Assembly: GCA_012840085.1 (NCBI GenBank)
Contig: DUMB01000019.1
Location: 1 to 41,405 of the forward strand
From: Clostridiaceae bacterium
GTDB lineage: Bacteria > Bacillota > Clostridia > Acetivibrionales > DUMB01
Direction of reading: 5' to 3'
Length of the DNA stretch: 41,405 bases
Made by a program: the position numbers and the translations under genes. Of this stretch, positions 41,335 through 41,405 are shown one piece after another. The notes beneath the pieces were generated by a model. The model was not told the origin of the DNA. It worked only from the letters and a program-made list of their open reading frames with translations, and did not search any database. Positions within the stretch are counted from its first letter, which is position 1; the number at the start of each line of letters is the position of its first letter.

Positions 41335-41405
41335 TGAATGTGACAGGGTGAATGTGACGGGGGTAAGTGTGACAGGGGACGGTTCCATGGCTTAAGCCAT
41401 GGAAC
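41335..41405. repeat. Short direct repeats and perfect hairpin, RAYT/REP-like, cut by window edge
   Basis: Three imperfect copies of TGAATGTGACAGGG, 14-15 bp apart (41335, 41349, about 41363), lead into GGGGACGGTTC. A perfect 24-bp palindrome made of GTTCCATGGCTT and its complement follows at 41382-41405. GGGGACGGTTC beside TGTGACAG-type repeats recalls elements found next to IS200-like REP-associated transposase genes in clostridia. No transposase gene is in the window. The palindrome could also terminate the acyl operon. Confidence 0.55.

Overview
The window looks like the chromosome of a low-GC, Gram-positive anaerobe of the class Clostridia that degrades plant polysaccharide. The signs are strong AGGAGG-type ribosome binding sites, an AT-rich composition, YesM/YesN-type sensing, lipoprotein sugar-binding proteins and a large secreted glycosidase ending in a dockerin. 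I cannot name the genus from sequence alone. There is no rRNA, tRNA, CRISPR array or complete insertion sequence.

Positions 1-24438 form one carbohydrate-use locus, almost all on the minus strand. In transcription order it holds: a YesM-like histidine kinase with a sugar-binding lipoprotein; a ribose/galactose-type ABC importer (ATPase, permease, binding lipoprotein); about 1.1 kb of decayed coding sequence; a 1846-residue secreted GH95-like alpha-L-fucosidase/alpha-L-galactosidase with cohesin-like, FIVAR-like and dockerin modules; a tiny secreted peptide; a YesN-like response regulator; a LacI-type regulator; and a catabolic operon (FGGY kinase, GatD-like dehydrogenase, stand-alone GatZ, FucU mutarotase, aldo/keto reductase). 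An AraC-type regulator and a PfkB-type kinase cut by the window edge lie beyond. The fucose isomerase and FucA aldolase of the classical L-fucose route are absent here. The enzyme set instead suggests aldose to polyol to ketose phosphate. AAACGTTT operators link the LacI regulator to the catabolic operon, the importer and its own gene. Four exact 21-bp direct repeats lie just upstream of the importer promoter.

Positions 24692-37106 hold smaller units, all on the minus strand: a ketopantoate-reductase-like enzyme, a small lipoprotein, a YhfC-like membrane protein that seems to lack a standard start codon, and an EFR1-type flavodoxin/ferredoxin. Next come a MacB-like ABC exporter with its TetR regulator and operator, a BlaI/BlaR1-like pair with a 42-bp perfect palindromic operator, and a phenylacetate-CoA ligase.

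Positions 37604-41334, on the plus strand, hold a compact acyl-chemistry operon: condensation-type acyltransferase, acyl carrier protein, ketoacyl-ACP synthase III and short-chain reductase. The two leader regions in front of the acyltransferase and of the carrier protein share blocks of sequence and repeated ATTATGTAA motifs. The window ends in short direct repeats plus a perfect hairpin resembling a RAYT/REP-type element.
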